Assembly (NCBI GenBank): GCA_016788425.1
Contig: JAEURQ010000002.1
Coordinates: forward strand, 868,001 to 932,000
DNA length: 64,000 bases
From: Chthonomonas sp.
GTDB lineage: Bacteria > Armatimonadota > Fimbriimonadia > Fimbriimonadales > Fimbriimonadaceae
Direction of reading: 5' to 3'
The notes under the pieces are model-generated. The model worked only from the letters and a program-made list of their open reading frames with translations. It was not told the origin of the DNA and ran no database searches. Shown here in pieces: positions 25,865 to 34,971 of the stretch. The translations under genes were made by a program, and so were the position numbers. How positions within the stretch are numbered: position 1 is the stretch's first letter; each line of letters begins with the position of its first letter.

Positions 25865-26590
25865 CTATTCCTCCAGTTCACAAACTAGCCGCAGACCCAC
25901 AAATTGTCCGTTCGCGAGCCACCACTTGGACTTTGGGTTTTGCGGATCGGCCATGTTCCAATCGGGAGAATACTCTTCGGCATAATCCGCGCGCAGGGCC
26001 TTCGGCTTTGTTCGCCACGAACCACCCATCAGGACGGGCGAACCATCGGCTTTGGTTGCCCACTCGCCCACATTTCCGTACATATCGAACAGGCCAAACC
26101 CATTCGGCTTCTTCTTGCCGATCGGGTGCGTGGCGTCCTCGGCATTGTCCCAGTGCCAGGCCACGTCGTCCATGTTCTTGGGCGGCTTCTCGTTGGCCTT
26201 GCACGCGAAAATCCATTCGGTTTGGGTGGGCAGGCGGAACTTACGCTTTGTGCGCTTGCTCAGCCAGTCGCAAAACTTGAGCGCGCCGTGAAAGCTGATG
26301 CAGTTCGCCGGGAATCCGTCGTGGCCAAACCCCGTGAAGATAACCGCATACGGCTTGCTCGGCCGACTGATGACCTTTGCCTCTTCGCCGAGTTGCTCCT
26401 CATCGAGGCGCAAGGCCCAAATGTCCAGCACTTCGTGCGGAATCTCGGTGACGCTCATCGCAATCGGCCGATCCTTGCCGAGCGCAGGCAGCGTCCGCAT
26501 GCGGATGACAGGAGACTGGCCCGGAATGGGGCACGTCCACTCCGCCGCTTGACCGGGCGCGAGCGAAAGACATAGAGCGGCGAGGATCAT
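25865..26590 (-). CDS. Exported SUMF1/FGE-fold protein
   Basis: A 241-residue protein with a short N-terminal signal peptide (ending about GQAAE) and a formylglycine-generating-enzyme (SUMF1) fold. Family blocks are NCISFHGALKFCDWLSKRT, FRLPTQTEWIFACKA, NGFGLFDMYGNVGEWATK, LMGGSW and the terminal FVGLRLV. The paired catalytic Cys residues of true sulfatase-activating FGE are not seen near LMGGSW, so this is probably a binding or structural member. It precedes the Tat-exported oxidoreductase with a 7-nt gap. TAAATC ends 6 nt before its ATG. Confidence 0.85.
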   Translation of the reverse strand: MILAALCLSLAPGQAAEWTCPIPGQSPVIRMRTLPALGKDRPIAMSVTEIPHEVLDIWALRLDEEQLGEEAKVISRPSKPYAVIFTGFGHDGFPANCISFHGALKFCDWLSKRTKRKFRLPTQTEWIFACKANEKPPKNMDDVAWHWDNAEDATHPIGKKKPNGFGLFDMYGNVGEWATKADGSPVLMGGSWRTKPKALRADYAEEYSPDWNMADPQNPKSKWWLANGQFVGLRLVCELEE

Positions 26591-26596
26591 AGGTTA

Positions 26597-26602
26597 GATT
26601 TA
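26597..26602 (-). promoter_or_regulatory. -10-like TAAATC 6 nt before the SUMF1-like start
   Basis: On the minus strand TAAATC is followed by TAACCT and ATG 26590. The match to a -10 box is weaker than at other genes, but the spacing is identical. Confidence 0.35.
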
Positions 26603-26692
26603 CCCGAGTGTTGAACGTTCGGGCGGCCAGATAATTTTGCCGGGCCTAGTAAAAAAATAAGGGAGTTGCCCCGATTTTCATAAGAATTGTTT

Positions 26693-26698
26693 TACAAT
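26693..26698 (+). promoter_or_regulatory. Candidate -10 element for the M43 protease gene
   Basis: TACAAT ends 33 nt before ATG 26732. The leader contains a small hairpin, AGGGCA/TGCCCT (26705-26720). Confidence 0.4.
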
Positions 26699-26731
26699 GC
26701 CTCAAGGGCAACGGTGCCCTCAGGGTTAAAC

Positions 26732-27646
26732 ATGAAGTTGATTCAAACTTTTGGGTTATCACTCGCCGCTTTGGGAGGCGGCATCGCACTTATCAGTTGT
26801 GGCGGCCAAGGCGCTTCCACCACCGATACCCGCGAGAATCTTGCAGAAATTGAAGTCTTGGAAGCCAAGAACATTCGCTGCGCTACGCCGGATCCGTCCG
26901 AGCGAGTCAAGAGCGCGGTCGAAACCGACCTCAAGGCATCGCTTTCGTCGCGAGCCGTCGGCGGAACCATTACTGTTTACTGGCACGTGATCTACAACGG
27001 CTCGGCCGGCAACGTTTCCACTACCTGGATCAACAACCAGATGAACGTGCTGAACAACGCCTACGGCGGATCCACCGGCGGTGTCAACACGCGCTTCACT
27101 TTTGTCAACGGTGGCGTTGACCGCACCAACAACGCGAGTTGGTACACCATGGCCTACGGCTCGACCGCCGAAAGGAACGCCAAGAACGCTCTGCGACGAG
27201 GCACAGCGGACGACCTGAACATTTACGTGGCCAACATTGGCGGCGGCCTCTTGGGCTGGGCAACCTTCCCGTGGGAGTACGCCGGTAACCCGAAGATGGA
27301 TGGGGTTGTGATTCTCAACCAATCCATGCCCGGCGGCAGCGCGGCACCCTATAACTTGGGCGACACCGGCACGCACGAAGTCGGCCACTGGATGGGCTTG
27401 TATCACACCTTCCAAGGCGGTTGCAGCCAAACCGGCGGCGACTACGTGACCGATACCAACGCCGAGCGATCGGCCGCGTACGGCTGTCCTTCCGGACGCA
27501 ACACGTGTAGCGGGGCAAACTATCCTGGCAACGACCCGATTGAGAACTTTATGGACTACACGGATGATTCGTGTATGTACAAGTTCACGACCGGCCAATC
27601 GAACCGCATGGATAGCGCTTGGTCGGCCTATCGCAGCGGACGCTAA
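26732..27646 (+). CDS. M43-family (pappalysin-like) zinc metalloprotease lipoprotein
   Basis: A 304-residue secreted protease. The N-terminus has a signal peptide ending in a likely lipobox, LISC, at residues 22-25. The zinc-binding motif [11 protein letters not shown] (about residues 215-225) matches HExxHxxGxxH, and [11 protein letters not shown] (about 271-281) is the Met-turn of the metzincin fold. TDTNAE and PIENFMDY are typical of family M43. It probably cleaves extracellular proteins. ATG 26732 is selected because it gives the signal peptide. An intrinsic terminator follows 18 nt after the stop. Confidence 0.93.
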   Translation: MKLIQTFGLSLAALGGGIALISCGGQGASTTDTRENLAEIEVLEAKNIRCATPDPSERVKSAVETDLKASLSSRAVGGTITVYWHVIYNGSAGNVSTTWINNQMNVLNNAYGGSTGGVNTRFTFVNGGVDRTNNASWYTMAYGSTAERNAKNALRRGTADDLNIYVANIGGGLLGWATFPWEYAGNPKMDGVVILNQSMPGGSAAPYNLGDTGTHEVGHWMGLYHTFQGGCSQTGGDYVTDTNAERSAAYGCPSGRNTCSGANYPGNDPIENFMDYTDDSCMYKFTTGQSNRMDSAWSAYRSGR

Positions 27647-27663
27647 GCAGACGTTCAACTTGT

Positions 27664-27697
27664 TAGCCCGCCCCTCGGGGTGGGCTATCTTTGTTTC
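27664..27697 (+). terminator. Intrinsic terminator after the M43 protease gene
   Basis: A hairpin with TAGCCC and GGGCTA outer arms and an inner CCC/GGG stem, followed by ATCTTTGTTT. The next gene's promoter element starts a few bases later. Confidence 0.8.
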
Positions 27698-27704
27698 AGG
27701 GGCG

Positions 27705-27710
27705 TACAAT
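27705..27710 (+). promoter_or_regulatory. -10-like TACAAT 8 nt before the MFS gene
   Basis: TACAAT is followed by AAGGGCTC and the TTG start at 27719. Confidence 0.45.
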
Positions 27711-27718
27711 AAGGGCTC

Positions 27719-28873
27719 TTGAGCGATCTCTTTTCTCGGCCGCAAGGTCCCCGTTGGTTGGCGCTGGCCGGATACAGCTCGTTCCTTGCGATCGGCGGCA
27801 TCGCGGGAATGTACGGTCCGATGCGCACTCCGCTCGAAAAGCGCTTTGGAGTGGAGCTCGGCGACACCGCCCTGATGGTGCAGTTGCACTTCGTGGGTGC
27901 CGTGCTGGGGTTGCTTGTGTTGCCCGCGCTCATGCGCCGCATCCCGGCCACTCCGCTGATGGTGCTCGGGTGCTTACTGTTTAGCTTGGCCAGCTTGGCG
28001 CTGGGGTTTGCTCCGGCGTGGGGCATGGTGCTGGTCGCGGCATTTTGTTTGGGGCTGAGCTTCGGGCTGATTGACCTCGGCGAGAACGCATTGTTCTCCT
28101 TCAAGTTTGCGGCCCGGCGCGGCCTGATGCTCAACCTGTTAAACGGCATGTTTGCCATCGGCTCGGTGCTCGCGCCGTTTGCCTTAGCGCAGATCGGTCG
28201 CTACCCGGTCGTGCTCGCCGGGCTTGCCGCTCTGGCCTCCTTTGCCCTGGTCAGCCATTTTCTCGTCGGGCCGACGACGTTGCCCCATACCGAGGAATCG
28301 AGTGGCAAAGTTTCGGGCGGAGCCGTGGTCCCCGCGTTTGTGGCCATGTACTTTTGTTACGTCATGGTCGAGGTCGGTGTCGGCGCGGGGTTTGCTAAGC
28401 TCCTCGAAGCCAAAGGATTTACGACCGAGCAAGCCGCGTTGTGGTCGGCAGGATTTTGGGGAGGACTGGTCATCTCGCGCTTTGCCTACGCCGCGGTTGC
28501 CGACCGACTTCCCGCACGCAAAAGCCTCACCGTCATCGCCATGGCCGCGGTCGCGGCCATGCTGCTCTGCTACCTTCCGGGGCTTTTGCCTTGGGGAGTG
28601 GTTCTTGCCGGATTTGCACTCGGGCCTTTCTTCCCCGTCGGCCTCGATTGGCTCGGCCACGTGCGCCCGAACAATAGCCGCGTGATGAGCTTTGTCATCA
28701 CCGGCGGATGCGTGGGCGGAATCGTCGGCCCTAAGCTGGTCGAAGCGGTCGCCGCGAGCCAGCCGGGCCAGTTCCTCACCGGCTTCATGCTGCTCGCGGC
28801 GCTACTGCTGGCGGCGGTGATTACCGCCCAGTTGCTAGTCGCCCACCCCGTCGAAGCCGCTGGCGAGAATTGA
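27719..28873 (+). CDS. MFS-family transporter
   Basis: A 384-residue integral membrane protein with about 12 hydrophobic helices, typical of the major facilitator superfamily. The cytoplasmic loop between helices 8 and 9 has VADRLPARKS, an MFS motif A-like sequence, and GLIDLGENALFS lies in an earlier helix. Members similar in outline (fucose permease-like) move sugars or other small molecules, but the substrate is unknown. The start is TTG, set by the N-terminal helix; no ATG lies near. The 3' end overlaps the converging dockerin-like gene by 39 nt, so the two messages are partly antisense. Confidence 0.83.
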   Translation: MSDLFSRPQGPRWLALAGYSSFLAIGGIAGMYGPMRTPLEKRFGVELGDTALMVQLHFVGAVLGLLVLPALMRRIPATPLMVLGCLLFSLASLALGFAPAWGMVLVAAFCLGLSFGLIDLGENALFSFKFAARRGLMLNLLNGMFAIGSVLAPFALAQIGRYPVVLAGLAALASFALVSHFLVGPTTLPHTEESSGKVSGGAVVPAFVAMYFCYVMVEVGVGAGFAKLLEAKGFTTEQAALWSAGFWGGLVISRFAYAAVADRLPARKSLTVIAMAAVAAMLLCYLPGLLPWGVVLAGFALGPFFPVGLDWLGHVRPNNSRVMSFVITGGCVGGIVGPKLVEAVAASQPGQFLTGFMLLAALLLAAVITAQLLVAHPVEAAGEN

Positions 28874-30271
28874 GTAGTCAGCCACGTCGATGATGCTGTC
28901 GCCGTTGATATCGCTGTCGAACGGGCGGTAGCCCTCCTCGTTGGCGATCAGCCAATCAAAGTCGCTGGCGGATTTGTCGAACGCGGTGGCGAGCTGCGTG
29001 TAGTCCGCGATGTCAATAATGTTGTCGTTGGTGATGTCGCCGTTCACCGGCAGGGTCACGTTCACGACCGTATTGCCGCCCGTGGTCACCACGTTGCTGG
29101 TCGCCTTCGCGAGCCAGTGCGTCACCTTTACCGTCACCTTGTAGGTGCCGCCGGTGTTGGGCTTCGGGTCGGGCACCAGGTAGCCCTTGGTCGGGCTGAG
29201 CGGAACCTCCATGGCCTGCAGGAGCGCACCGGTGGACTGCTCGTACACGCTAACCACGGCGGTCACCGGAAGCGGGCCAAAGCTCACGTAGTTGCTGAAA
29301 GTGAGAGTGCCGCTAATCGTGCGCATGTTCGTATCAACAAACAGCGCGGTGCTCGGCTGCAGAATGCCGCCCGCCGCCACCGAGCCGGTGTTGTTGGAAT
29401 ACTGCTCCGCATACGGGAAGAAGCCGTTCGCCGTCGTGTTGGTGTAGTCCTCAAAAAAGTAGTTGGGTTGCGGAATCGAAGGCGAATTCTGGGTGTCGTC
29501 TTCCCAATCGTATTCGCCGCTTGAACTCGGATTTGAGCCCGGGAAGTAGGGTTCGCTCGGCGAGTTCATGTTGCTGAGCAAGGGTTGCGCGGCCCACGTT
29601 CCGAGCGGGATCTCGGCGAAGTCACCATTGGCATCGGTCGTCCCGAACTCGGTGATGACGCCGCCGCCTTGCACTCGCGGAATCGGAACGCCGCCCGCCA
29701 AGTTGCCTAGGTCGGCATCCACCACGAGCTGCGCGCTCGGCGCTTGCGCCAGCTTTTTGATGATGATGCCGCTGTACTTAGTGCCTATCGCCGGCCCTTC
29801 GGCGGCCGGATCAATGTCACACGTCTTGCTGGTGTAGAACTTGATCACCAGGTTTTGCGGCCCACCCGACGGCTGCCACACCATGCCGCAGCGCACTCGC
29901 TTGGCGATGCCGCCGATCGTGCTCGTGCGCACATTCATGTCGTTGGCGGCCATGAAGGTCTTCTTCGCGAGCCCAAAGTGGCGCGGCGTGGTGTGCGCGC
30001 CATAGAAACTGCTGTACGAATTGAAGCTCGTCGTGTTCGTGCTCATTGAATCGAACGCCATGAGCCACGCCGGAACTTCGACGCCGATACCCGGAGACAC
30101 AGCTTGCCATGGTGTCACGCGGTTGCCCTTGGCGTCAATCATCGCCACGTAATCGGGCTGAATTGTCTGCACTCGACCGAGGTCGATGGGAACCGTTTGG
30201 CGGTTTTGCGCCGTGGCCAGGGCACTAGCCAGCGCCAAAAAGGCAATTGATGATCGCTTGAGCACGTTCAT
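28835..30271 (-). CDS. Secreted protein with C-terminal dockerin-like domain
   Basis: A 478-residue exported protein of unknown function. The signal peptide is residues 1-21 (ends TAQ). The body is beta-rich and the C-terminal half has a repeat similar to SdrD-B/carboxypeptidase-regulatory modules (about residues 320-400). Two dockerin-like EF-hand segments end the protein: DITNDNIIDIADYTQLA and DINGDSIIDVADYSILA, separated by a longer linker than in the other dockerin-like proteins of the window. No catalytic motif is seen. It lies downstream of the barrel-like protein gene in the opposite-strand layout without evident coupling. Confidence 0.8.
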   Translation of the reverse strand: MNVLKRSSIAFLALASALATAQNRQTVPIDLGRVQTIQPDYVAMIDAKGNRVTPWQAVSPGIGVEVPAWLMAFDSMSTNTTSFNSYSSFYGAHTTPRHFGLAKKTFMAANDMNVRTSTIGGIAKRVRCGMVWQPSGGPQNLVIKFYTSKTCDIDPAAEGPAIGTKYSGIIIKKLAQAPSAQLVVDADLGNLAGGVPIPRVQGGGVITEFGTTDANGDFAEIPLGTWAAQPLLSNMNSPSEPYFPGSNPSSSGEYDWEDDTQNSPSIPQPNYFFEDYTNTTANGFFPYAEQYSNNTGSVAAGGILQPSTALFVDTNMRTISGTLTFSNYVSFGPLPVTAVVSVYEQSTGALLQAMEVPLSPTKGYLVPDPKPNTGGTYKVTVKVTHWLAKATSNVVTTGGNTVVNVTLPVNGDITNDNIIDIADYTQLATAFDKSASDFDWLIANEEGYRPFDSDINGDSIIDVADYSILASGFDGVGD

Positions 30272-30333
30272 TAGACGCTCTTTAAGTACCCCAAGATCGG
30301 TTTTGGCGGAGGGGAATCCGCGAAAACCTGGTA

Positions 30334-33300
30334 TCAGAACCGAACGGAGAACTCGCCGCGCGCGCTCCAGTTCTGTACCTTAAACTGCGCGTCACGGCTG
30401 TTTTGCCAGCTGACGTTGCCCAGGAACAGGCTGAGCGATTGGTTCGGCCCAGGACGCTGGTCGAACCGCAGATGATAGCGGTGCGCCGTGCGCTTGTGGT
30501 TGCCCTTTTCGTTGTGCTCGAACCCGTAGTACAGGTTCAACGGCGAAGGATTGTTGCTGAACAGAGTCATGTTCAGGCCGGCGACGCGACTGAGATTCTT
30601 GCTCGTATCGTCGCGGAATTCGTCCCATGCGAGGCCGAGTTTTGTGGCCGCACTCCCATTAAAGTCGAGGCGCCACTTGGAGCTTCGCGCCGCTTGCGGA
30701 AGGCTACCGAGCAACATGTCGCCGCGCGCGACTTCGGGGTTCGTTTGCAGTTGGTGCGTCAGCGAGACGCCCTTCGTCGGCTTCCAACTCAAGTTGTAAT
30801 CGCGGATGGCGAACGACTTTTGGCTGGGCATCGTGCGCACCTTATAGAATACAGCGAGGCTCAGCGGAGACTTGTCCGACTTCGGCGTGCCGAATCGGAA
30901 CGAGCGGTCGATGGCGCGTTCACCGGTCGGTGCGATCTGCGAATTGTAATCGAACTTGACGTCCGTGCCGAGAATGCTGGCCGCCGCGCCAACCCAGCGG
31001 TTTTCGCGTTGGAAGCGCTGGTAATCGCGGAAGGTGTCCGCCTTGAGGCCGAAAGTGAAGTTGCGGAACAGACCCAGATTCATGGGTCGGACCAAACCAA
31101 AGCCGACGTTGCCCGTGGACTGGTAGCGCGTGCCGTCCCATCGCTGGTCGTTGTAGGCCGCATTGTCAATCTTGACGTTGCCAACCGTGCCGCCGGTGAG
31201 ACTGGCTTGGCTGGACATGGTGCCCGCCGCCGTGCTGTTGGTGGCGCGAACCTGGCCGTAGTTCAGGCGCAGACCCGAGCCGAGGTCAATCCACACTCCG
31301 TAGTTGCGGTTTTGCTCGTCGGGGCGATCGCCGCTTCGATTCACGCTGGTTTCGGTAACCGAAACGCCCACCTTGCCGTTGATGTCCTTGCTGATCGAGT
31401 GGCTCGAAATTTGGTCGTTGCTGCCGTCGCTAAACTCGATGCGCGTTTGCTCGGTACCGATGCTCGTCTTGGGATCCACCTGCGCGGTGATCCCAAACGT
31501 GCGGCGGTCCGAACTCGGCGCGGTCGTTTGCGTGCCGTCAAACGTCACGCGCTCGGACTCGTACTTGGCCGTCAAGTTGCGCATTTGGCGCGCCACGCTC
31601 AACCGGTCAATCGTGTTGAGGTACGAGAGTTCGGCTCCGACCATGTCTTGCTGGCGGAACTTGAAGAGTTCAAACTTGGTTTGCGCGTCGGGTTGGAAGC
31701 CAAGCACTTGCTCGCCGAACATCCGCGAAGTCTTGGTCTCCTCGTTGTAGCTGTCCGACTGCTTCATGCTCAGGCCAAGGCCGCGAATCATGCTCCAATT
31801 GAGGGCGTAGTCCTTTTGCTTGTAGCCGCGCAGGCTCCGCATCAGGTCGCGCTCGGGGTCCACGAGGTTGTTCACGGCTTCAAATCCGCTGCCGACCTCG
31901 CGCTGGTTGGCGCTGAACTCGAGGCCCTTGCCCTTAAATCCGACTTGAGTTTTGCTGGCCGAGCCCTGGCCGTCGATATTGGCCGACATCGTCGAGGCGT
32001 TCAGTTGGCCGCTTTTGCCCATTTGCAGGCTCATGCTTTGGTCGGTCTTGTTCAGACCGGCGTCCACGCCAAGGCGTTGGCGCTCAAACTCCATGAGGCT
32101 CGCCGCCTCGCTAAACGATCCGTCGAACTTCTGTTGCTTAAAGCTATAGCTCGCGTTCTTGGTTTGCAAACCAAAGCGGTTGACTTCCCCGTTGCCCTTT
32201 TCGCCGCCGAGCTTAATGGTATCGGCGATGAGATTGATCCCGGTTTTGGGCGTCCATTGCAGACGGTTCATTTCGCGGTCAATCCGCGCGCCGTTGACGA
32301 GTTCCATGCGACTCTCGGGCTTCACCCAAAAATCTTGCGGCTCGTACATCATCGCGATGCTCTTGACGTGACCGTCAAGTTCGCCGTCAGCCATCGAGCC
32401 CAGCGCCTCGAACTTCTTGTCGCGACTGCGAAGGATGCGCGTGAAGCTAAAGCCCTTCGCGCCAAGCGTGATGTCTTGCGCTTCGAACTCCGACCCATTG
32501 GCGTCTTCGCTTACGCTCGAAGTGGCGTACTTTAAGCCGTTGCCTTCAAAGGCGAGGGTGTCGCGATTGAGGCCGCGTTCGCGGGCCAGTTGCCCGCGGT
32601 CGCCTTCGCGCAGACCGTTGAAATTGGTAAAGCCTTGGTCCACCGATTGGTGCCCCAAGGAAATCTTGTACTTGCCGAACTGCGCAGTGTAGTTGTTGCG
32701 GGCGAAACCGGCGCCGGCTTCGTCCTTCACGACCATATTCGAGGCCGAGAAGTTGCTTGCACCGGACTTAAACCCGAAACCGACGTTTTCGCGGGTGAGC
32801 CCAGCTTCCTTGGCCAATTCGTTGCGATCGCCTTCCTTAAGGTCCTTAAAGCGCTTAAACTGCTTGTCCACTTGGCGACGGTCGAAGCTTGCTTCGAACG
32901 CACCGGCCTTGACCGAATAGCTACGCCAATCGATTTCGTTGTTGCCGTCGGTCACCATTCGCTGCGCGCCGCTAAAGCTCAGGCCGCCGACCTTCAGGTC
33001 CTTGCCTTGCACGCCGCTGCGCTTAAGGCCCTTTTCCTTGGCGAAGGCACTCGCCTCACCTTCGGTATAGCCGCTCGCCATGAGCGTGCTGACGCCGTCG
33101 AACTTGGAGCCGATATCTTGGTAATCCAGCGAAAGCTTGCCGGGACCGAGCGACCAATCCATGTTTTGGATCATCGCCTGGCTGGCTTCTTCGTTGACCG
33201 CGGCGTCCTTTTGCCCGGTCTCGATCATCGAGCTAGACTGGACTTTCTTGCGCTGAGTGACGCCCATGAAGCCGGACATCCGGACTCCGCCACCCATGCT

Positions 33301-33792
33301 GAAATTGTTGCGCAAGCCGAGCAGGTTCGAGCTCGTGATGCTGCCATCTGCCCCGCGCTCCGCCATGCCCAGGCCCATCACCATTTTGCTACCGCCGGTG
33401 AGGTTGAAGGTCAGTGCGTTCGCGACGCCCAGCTTCTTGCTCGCGTCGGCATACTTGCCCGCGAGCGTCAAATCAAATCGGTAAGTGACCCGCGCGGATT
33501 GGCCGGTCTTGGGCGGGAACATGAGGTAGACCACGCCCGAGCCATTGTCAATGCTGTAGTCGGTGCCGCGTCGCAACAGACGACCATCAACTTCGACTTG
33601 CTCCGAACCGGGCAGGACGCCGGCGTTGCGGAGAATGACGCTGGGGGAACCCGTTTCGAGGCGGATCAGGTCCATGGCGGTCTTGCCGCCAACGCTCGTG
33701 GCCGACTCAACCGGGGCGTCGCCCGCATACGTGACCGAACCTACGGTGCCAAACACCGCAAGCAGGGCAACAGTAATGCAAGACGACCTCAT
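30334..33792 (-). CDS. Large repeat-containing putative outer-membrane beta-barrel protein
   Basis: A 1152-residue exported protein. The signal peptide spans about residues 1-23 (ends TYAG). Residues 45-105 contain an Ig-like or TonB-plug-like beta domain (VILRNAGVLPGSEQVEVDG). The rest alternates short amphipathic strands and ends in SVRF, an aromatic C-terminus typical of BamA-inserted barrels. A degenerate element, F..F..L.EGDR..LA.E.GL.R, recurs at about residues 227, 307, 382, 457, 556 and 632, a 75-100 residue period. ATG 33792 is preferred for its signal peptide and the AAGGAAGGAA ribosome-binding site. No characterised family is recognised. Confidence 0.75.
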   Translation of the reverse strand: MRSSCITVALLAVFGTVGSVTYAGDAPVESATSVGGKTAMDLIRLETGSPSVILRNAGVLPGSEQVEVDGRLLRRGTDYSIDNGSGVVYLMFPPKTGQSARVTYRFDLTLAGKYADASKKLGVANALTFNLTGGSKMVMGLGMAERGADGSITSSNLLGLRNNFSMGGGVRMSGFMGVTQRKKVQSSSMIETGQKDAAVNEEASQAMIQNMDWSLGPGKLSLDYQDIGSKFDGVSTLMASGYTEGEASAFAKEKGLKRSGVQGKDLKVGGLSFSGAQRMVTDGNNEIDWRSYSVKAGAFEASFDRRQVDKQFKRFKDLKEGDRNELAKEAGLTRENVGFGFKSGASNFSASNMVVKDEAGAGFARNNYTAQFGKYKISLGHQSVDQGFTNFNGLREGDRGQLARERGLNRDTLAFEGNGLKYATSSVSEDANGSEFEAQDITLGAKGFSFTRILRSRDKKFEALGSMADGELDGHVKSIAMMYEPQDFWVKPESRMELVNGARIDREMNRLQWTPKTGINLIADTIKLGGEKGNGEVNRFGLQTKNASYSFKQQKFDGSFSEAASLMEFERQRLGVDAGLNKTDQSMSLQMGKSGQLNASTMSANIDGQGSASKTQVGFKGKGLEFSANQREVGSGFEAVNNLVDPERDLMRSLRGYKQKDYALNWSMIRGLGLSMKQSDSYNEETKTSRMFGEQVLGFQPDAQTKFELFKFRQQDMVGAELSYLNTIDRLSVARQMRNLTAKYESERVTFDGTQTTAPSSDRRTFGITAQVDPKTSIGTEQTRIEFSDGSNDQISSHSISKDINGKVGVSVTETSVNRSGDRPDEQNRNYGVWIDLGSGLRLNYGQVRATNSTAAGTMSSQASLTGGTVGNVKIDNAAYNDQRWDGTRYQSTGNVGFGLVRPMNLGLFRNFTFGLKADTFRDYQRFQRENRWVGAAASILGTDVKFDYNSQIAPTGERAIDRSFRFGTPKSDKSPLSLAVFYKVRTMPSQKSFAIRDYNLSWKPTKGVSLTHQLQTNPEVARGDMLLGSLPQAARSSKWRLDFNGSAATKLGLAWDEFRDDTSKNLSRVAGLNMTLFSNNPSPLNLYYGFEHNEKGNHKRTAHRYHLRFDQRPGPNQSLSLFLGNVSWQNSRDAQFKVQNWSARGEFSVRF

Positions 33793-33878
33793 GGAGTTCA
33801 CGTTCCTTCCTTGGAATAAAGAGTGATACAAGTATTATCGCGCAAAAGGTTCCGTAAGTTCAGTTGAACCTGCAGAAA

Positions 33879-33920
33879 ACAAAGAAAATCCCCGGCTTTT
33901 TTTAGCCGGGGATCGATTTT
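33879..33920. terminator. Bidirectional intrinsic terminator after the thioredoxin-fusion gene
   Basis: Arms ATCCCCGGCT (33888-33897) and AGCCGGGGAT (33904-33913) enclose six T. On the minus strand a TTTTCTTTG tail follows, so it ends the thioredoxin-fusion transcript before the barrel gene. On the plus strand CGATTTTTT follows. Confidence 0.85.
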
Positions 33921-33936
33921 TTGCCAACCGACTGGC

Positions 33937-34905
33937 TTACTTGAACTTTTCGAGCTCCGAGATCAGCTGCGCGGTCGGGCGGTAACCCACCATCTTGGCG
34001 AGCTCGTTGCCTTCCTTGTCTAGCACACGCAGGTCGGGAATGCCGCCGACGCCATAGCGCTGCGCGATTTCCGGTTCCTTGTCCGTATCGACTTGGCAAA
34101 GGACGAAGTTCTTCGCCACGTTCTTGAACTCTTCCGTACCGTAGGACTCGTTTTCGAGCTTGCGACACCAGCCACACCAATCGGCGGTGAAGTGCACGTA
34201 GACCTTGCGATCGAGGGTCTTGGCCATCGCCAGAGCTTCGTCGAAGCTGTACCACTTGACGGCGATGAGATCGGCTTCGGCCACTTCATCGGCACCCTTG
34301 GGAGCCTTGAACACGAATGCCGAGGCATCAGCGCTCGATGCAATCGAAGTCGTTTCGATAATCGTGGTCAGGTTGTCCTTGCCCTTCACGGCGACGACTT
34401 GCACGGCCGGGAAGTTGGTCGCCGGGTCCACCATCAGAGTCAGGGTGCGACCCTTTTGCGCGTCAAGCACGATCGAGATTTCGTTGAGCTTCTTGCCCTT
34501 GCGGTTGACGGTTGCGCCCGCCTTGCTTGTAAACCCGTTGAATGCGTTCTTGTTGAAGAAGGCCGTCCACATGCGCATTTCGTCGGCGGTGAGCAGCATG
34601 CTCAGAGCCTTTTCGCTTTGCGGCTTGGTGTAGTACTTCTTCATCTTCTTCATGTACACCGTCATGTTGTTGCCATCGGCGACGATCGTTTGATCTTCGT
34701 TATCGATACGCGCCTTGTTCGGCTTGGCGAAGGCGAACTCGGTGACGCTGGGCGAGCCGCCCATCGGCGTGGCCGAGAGCGTGACGGTCAGTGCTTCTTG
34801 AGCGTGAATTTTGCCGACCACGTCGCTGAGACTGGGCGCGGCGGCGAAGCCAGCGATCACCGCGATTGCGATGACGGCGATACCTGTTACTGCAAATTTG
34901 TTCAT
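33937..34905 (-). CDS. LolA-like domain fused to thioredoxin-like domain
   Basis: A 322-residue membrane-anchored or exported protein. A hydrophobic N-terminus (residues 4-24) is followed by a LolA/DUF2092-like beta half-barrel (about 25-205). Features there are repeated Thr/Val strands, MKKMKKYYTKP and a conserved-looking DPATNFPAVQV. The C-terminal thioredoxin fold (about 215-322) has the redox motif FTADWCGWCRKLE and a cis-Pro loop GGIPDLRVL. It probably handles disulfides or lipidic/protein cargo in the periplasm. A fusion of these two folds is uncommon. The domain boundaries are inferred by eye. Confidence 0.83.
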   Translation of the reverse strand: MNKFAVTGIAVIAIAVIAGFAAAPSLSDVVGKIHAQEALTVTLSATPMGGSPSVTEFAFAKPNKARIDNEDQTIVADGNNMTVYMKKMKKYYTKPQSEKALSMLLTADEMRMWTAFFNKNAFNGFTSKAGATVNRKGKKLNEISIVLDAQKGRTLTLMVDPATNFPAVQVVAVKGKDNLTTIIETTSIASSADASAFVFKAPKGADEVAEADLIAVKWYSFDEALAMAKTLDRKVYVHFTADWCGWCRKLENESYGTEEFKNVAKNFVLCQVDTDKEPEIAQRYGVGGIPDLRVLDKEGNELAKMVGYRPTAQLISELEKFK

Positions 34906-34971
34906 CGGAATGATTCCTCAATCGCATTCTAGTCCAAAGCGGCTAGAATTCGTACAGTTCATTTAACGAAA

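Noticed and set aside
30403-33819. Long plus-strand open frames (710 and 409 codons) across the barrel-like gene
   Set aside because: Antisense to a gene with a signal peptide, a ribosome-binding site and a patterned protein; the plus-strand products are low-complexity Ala/Leu/Arg/Val/His-rich sequences without motifs.
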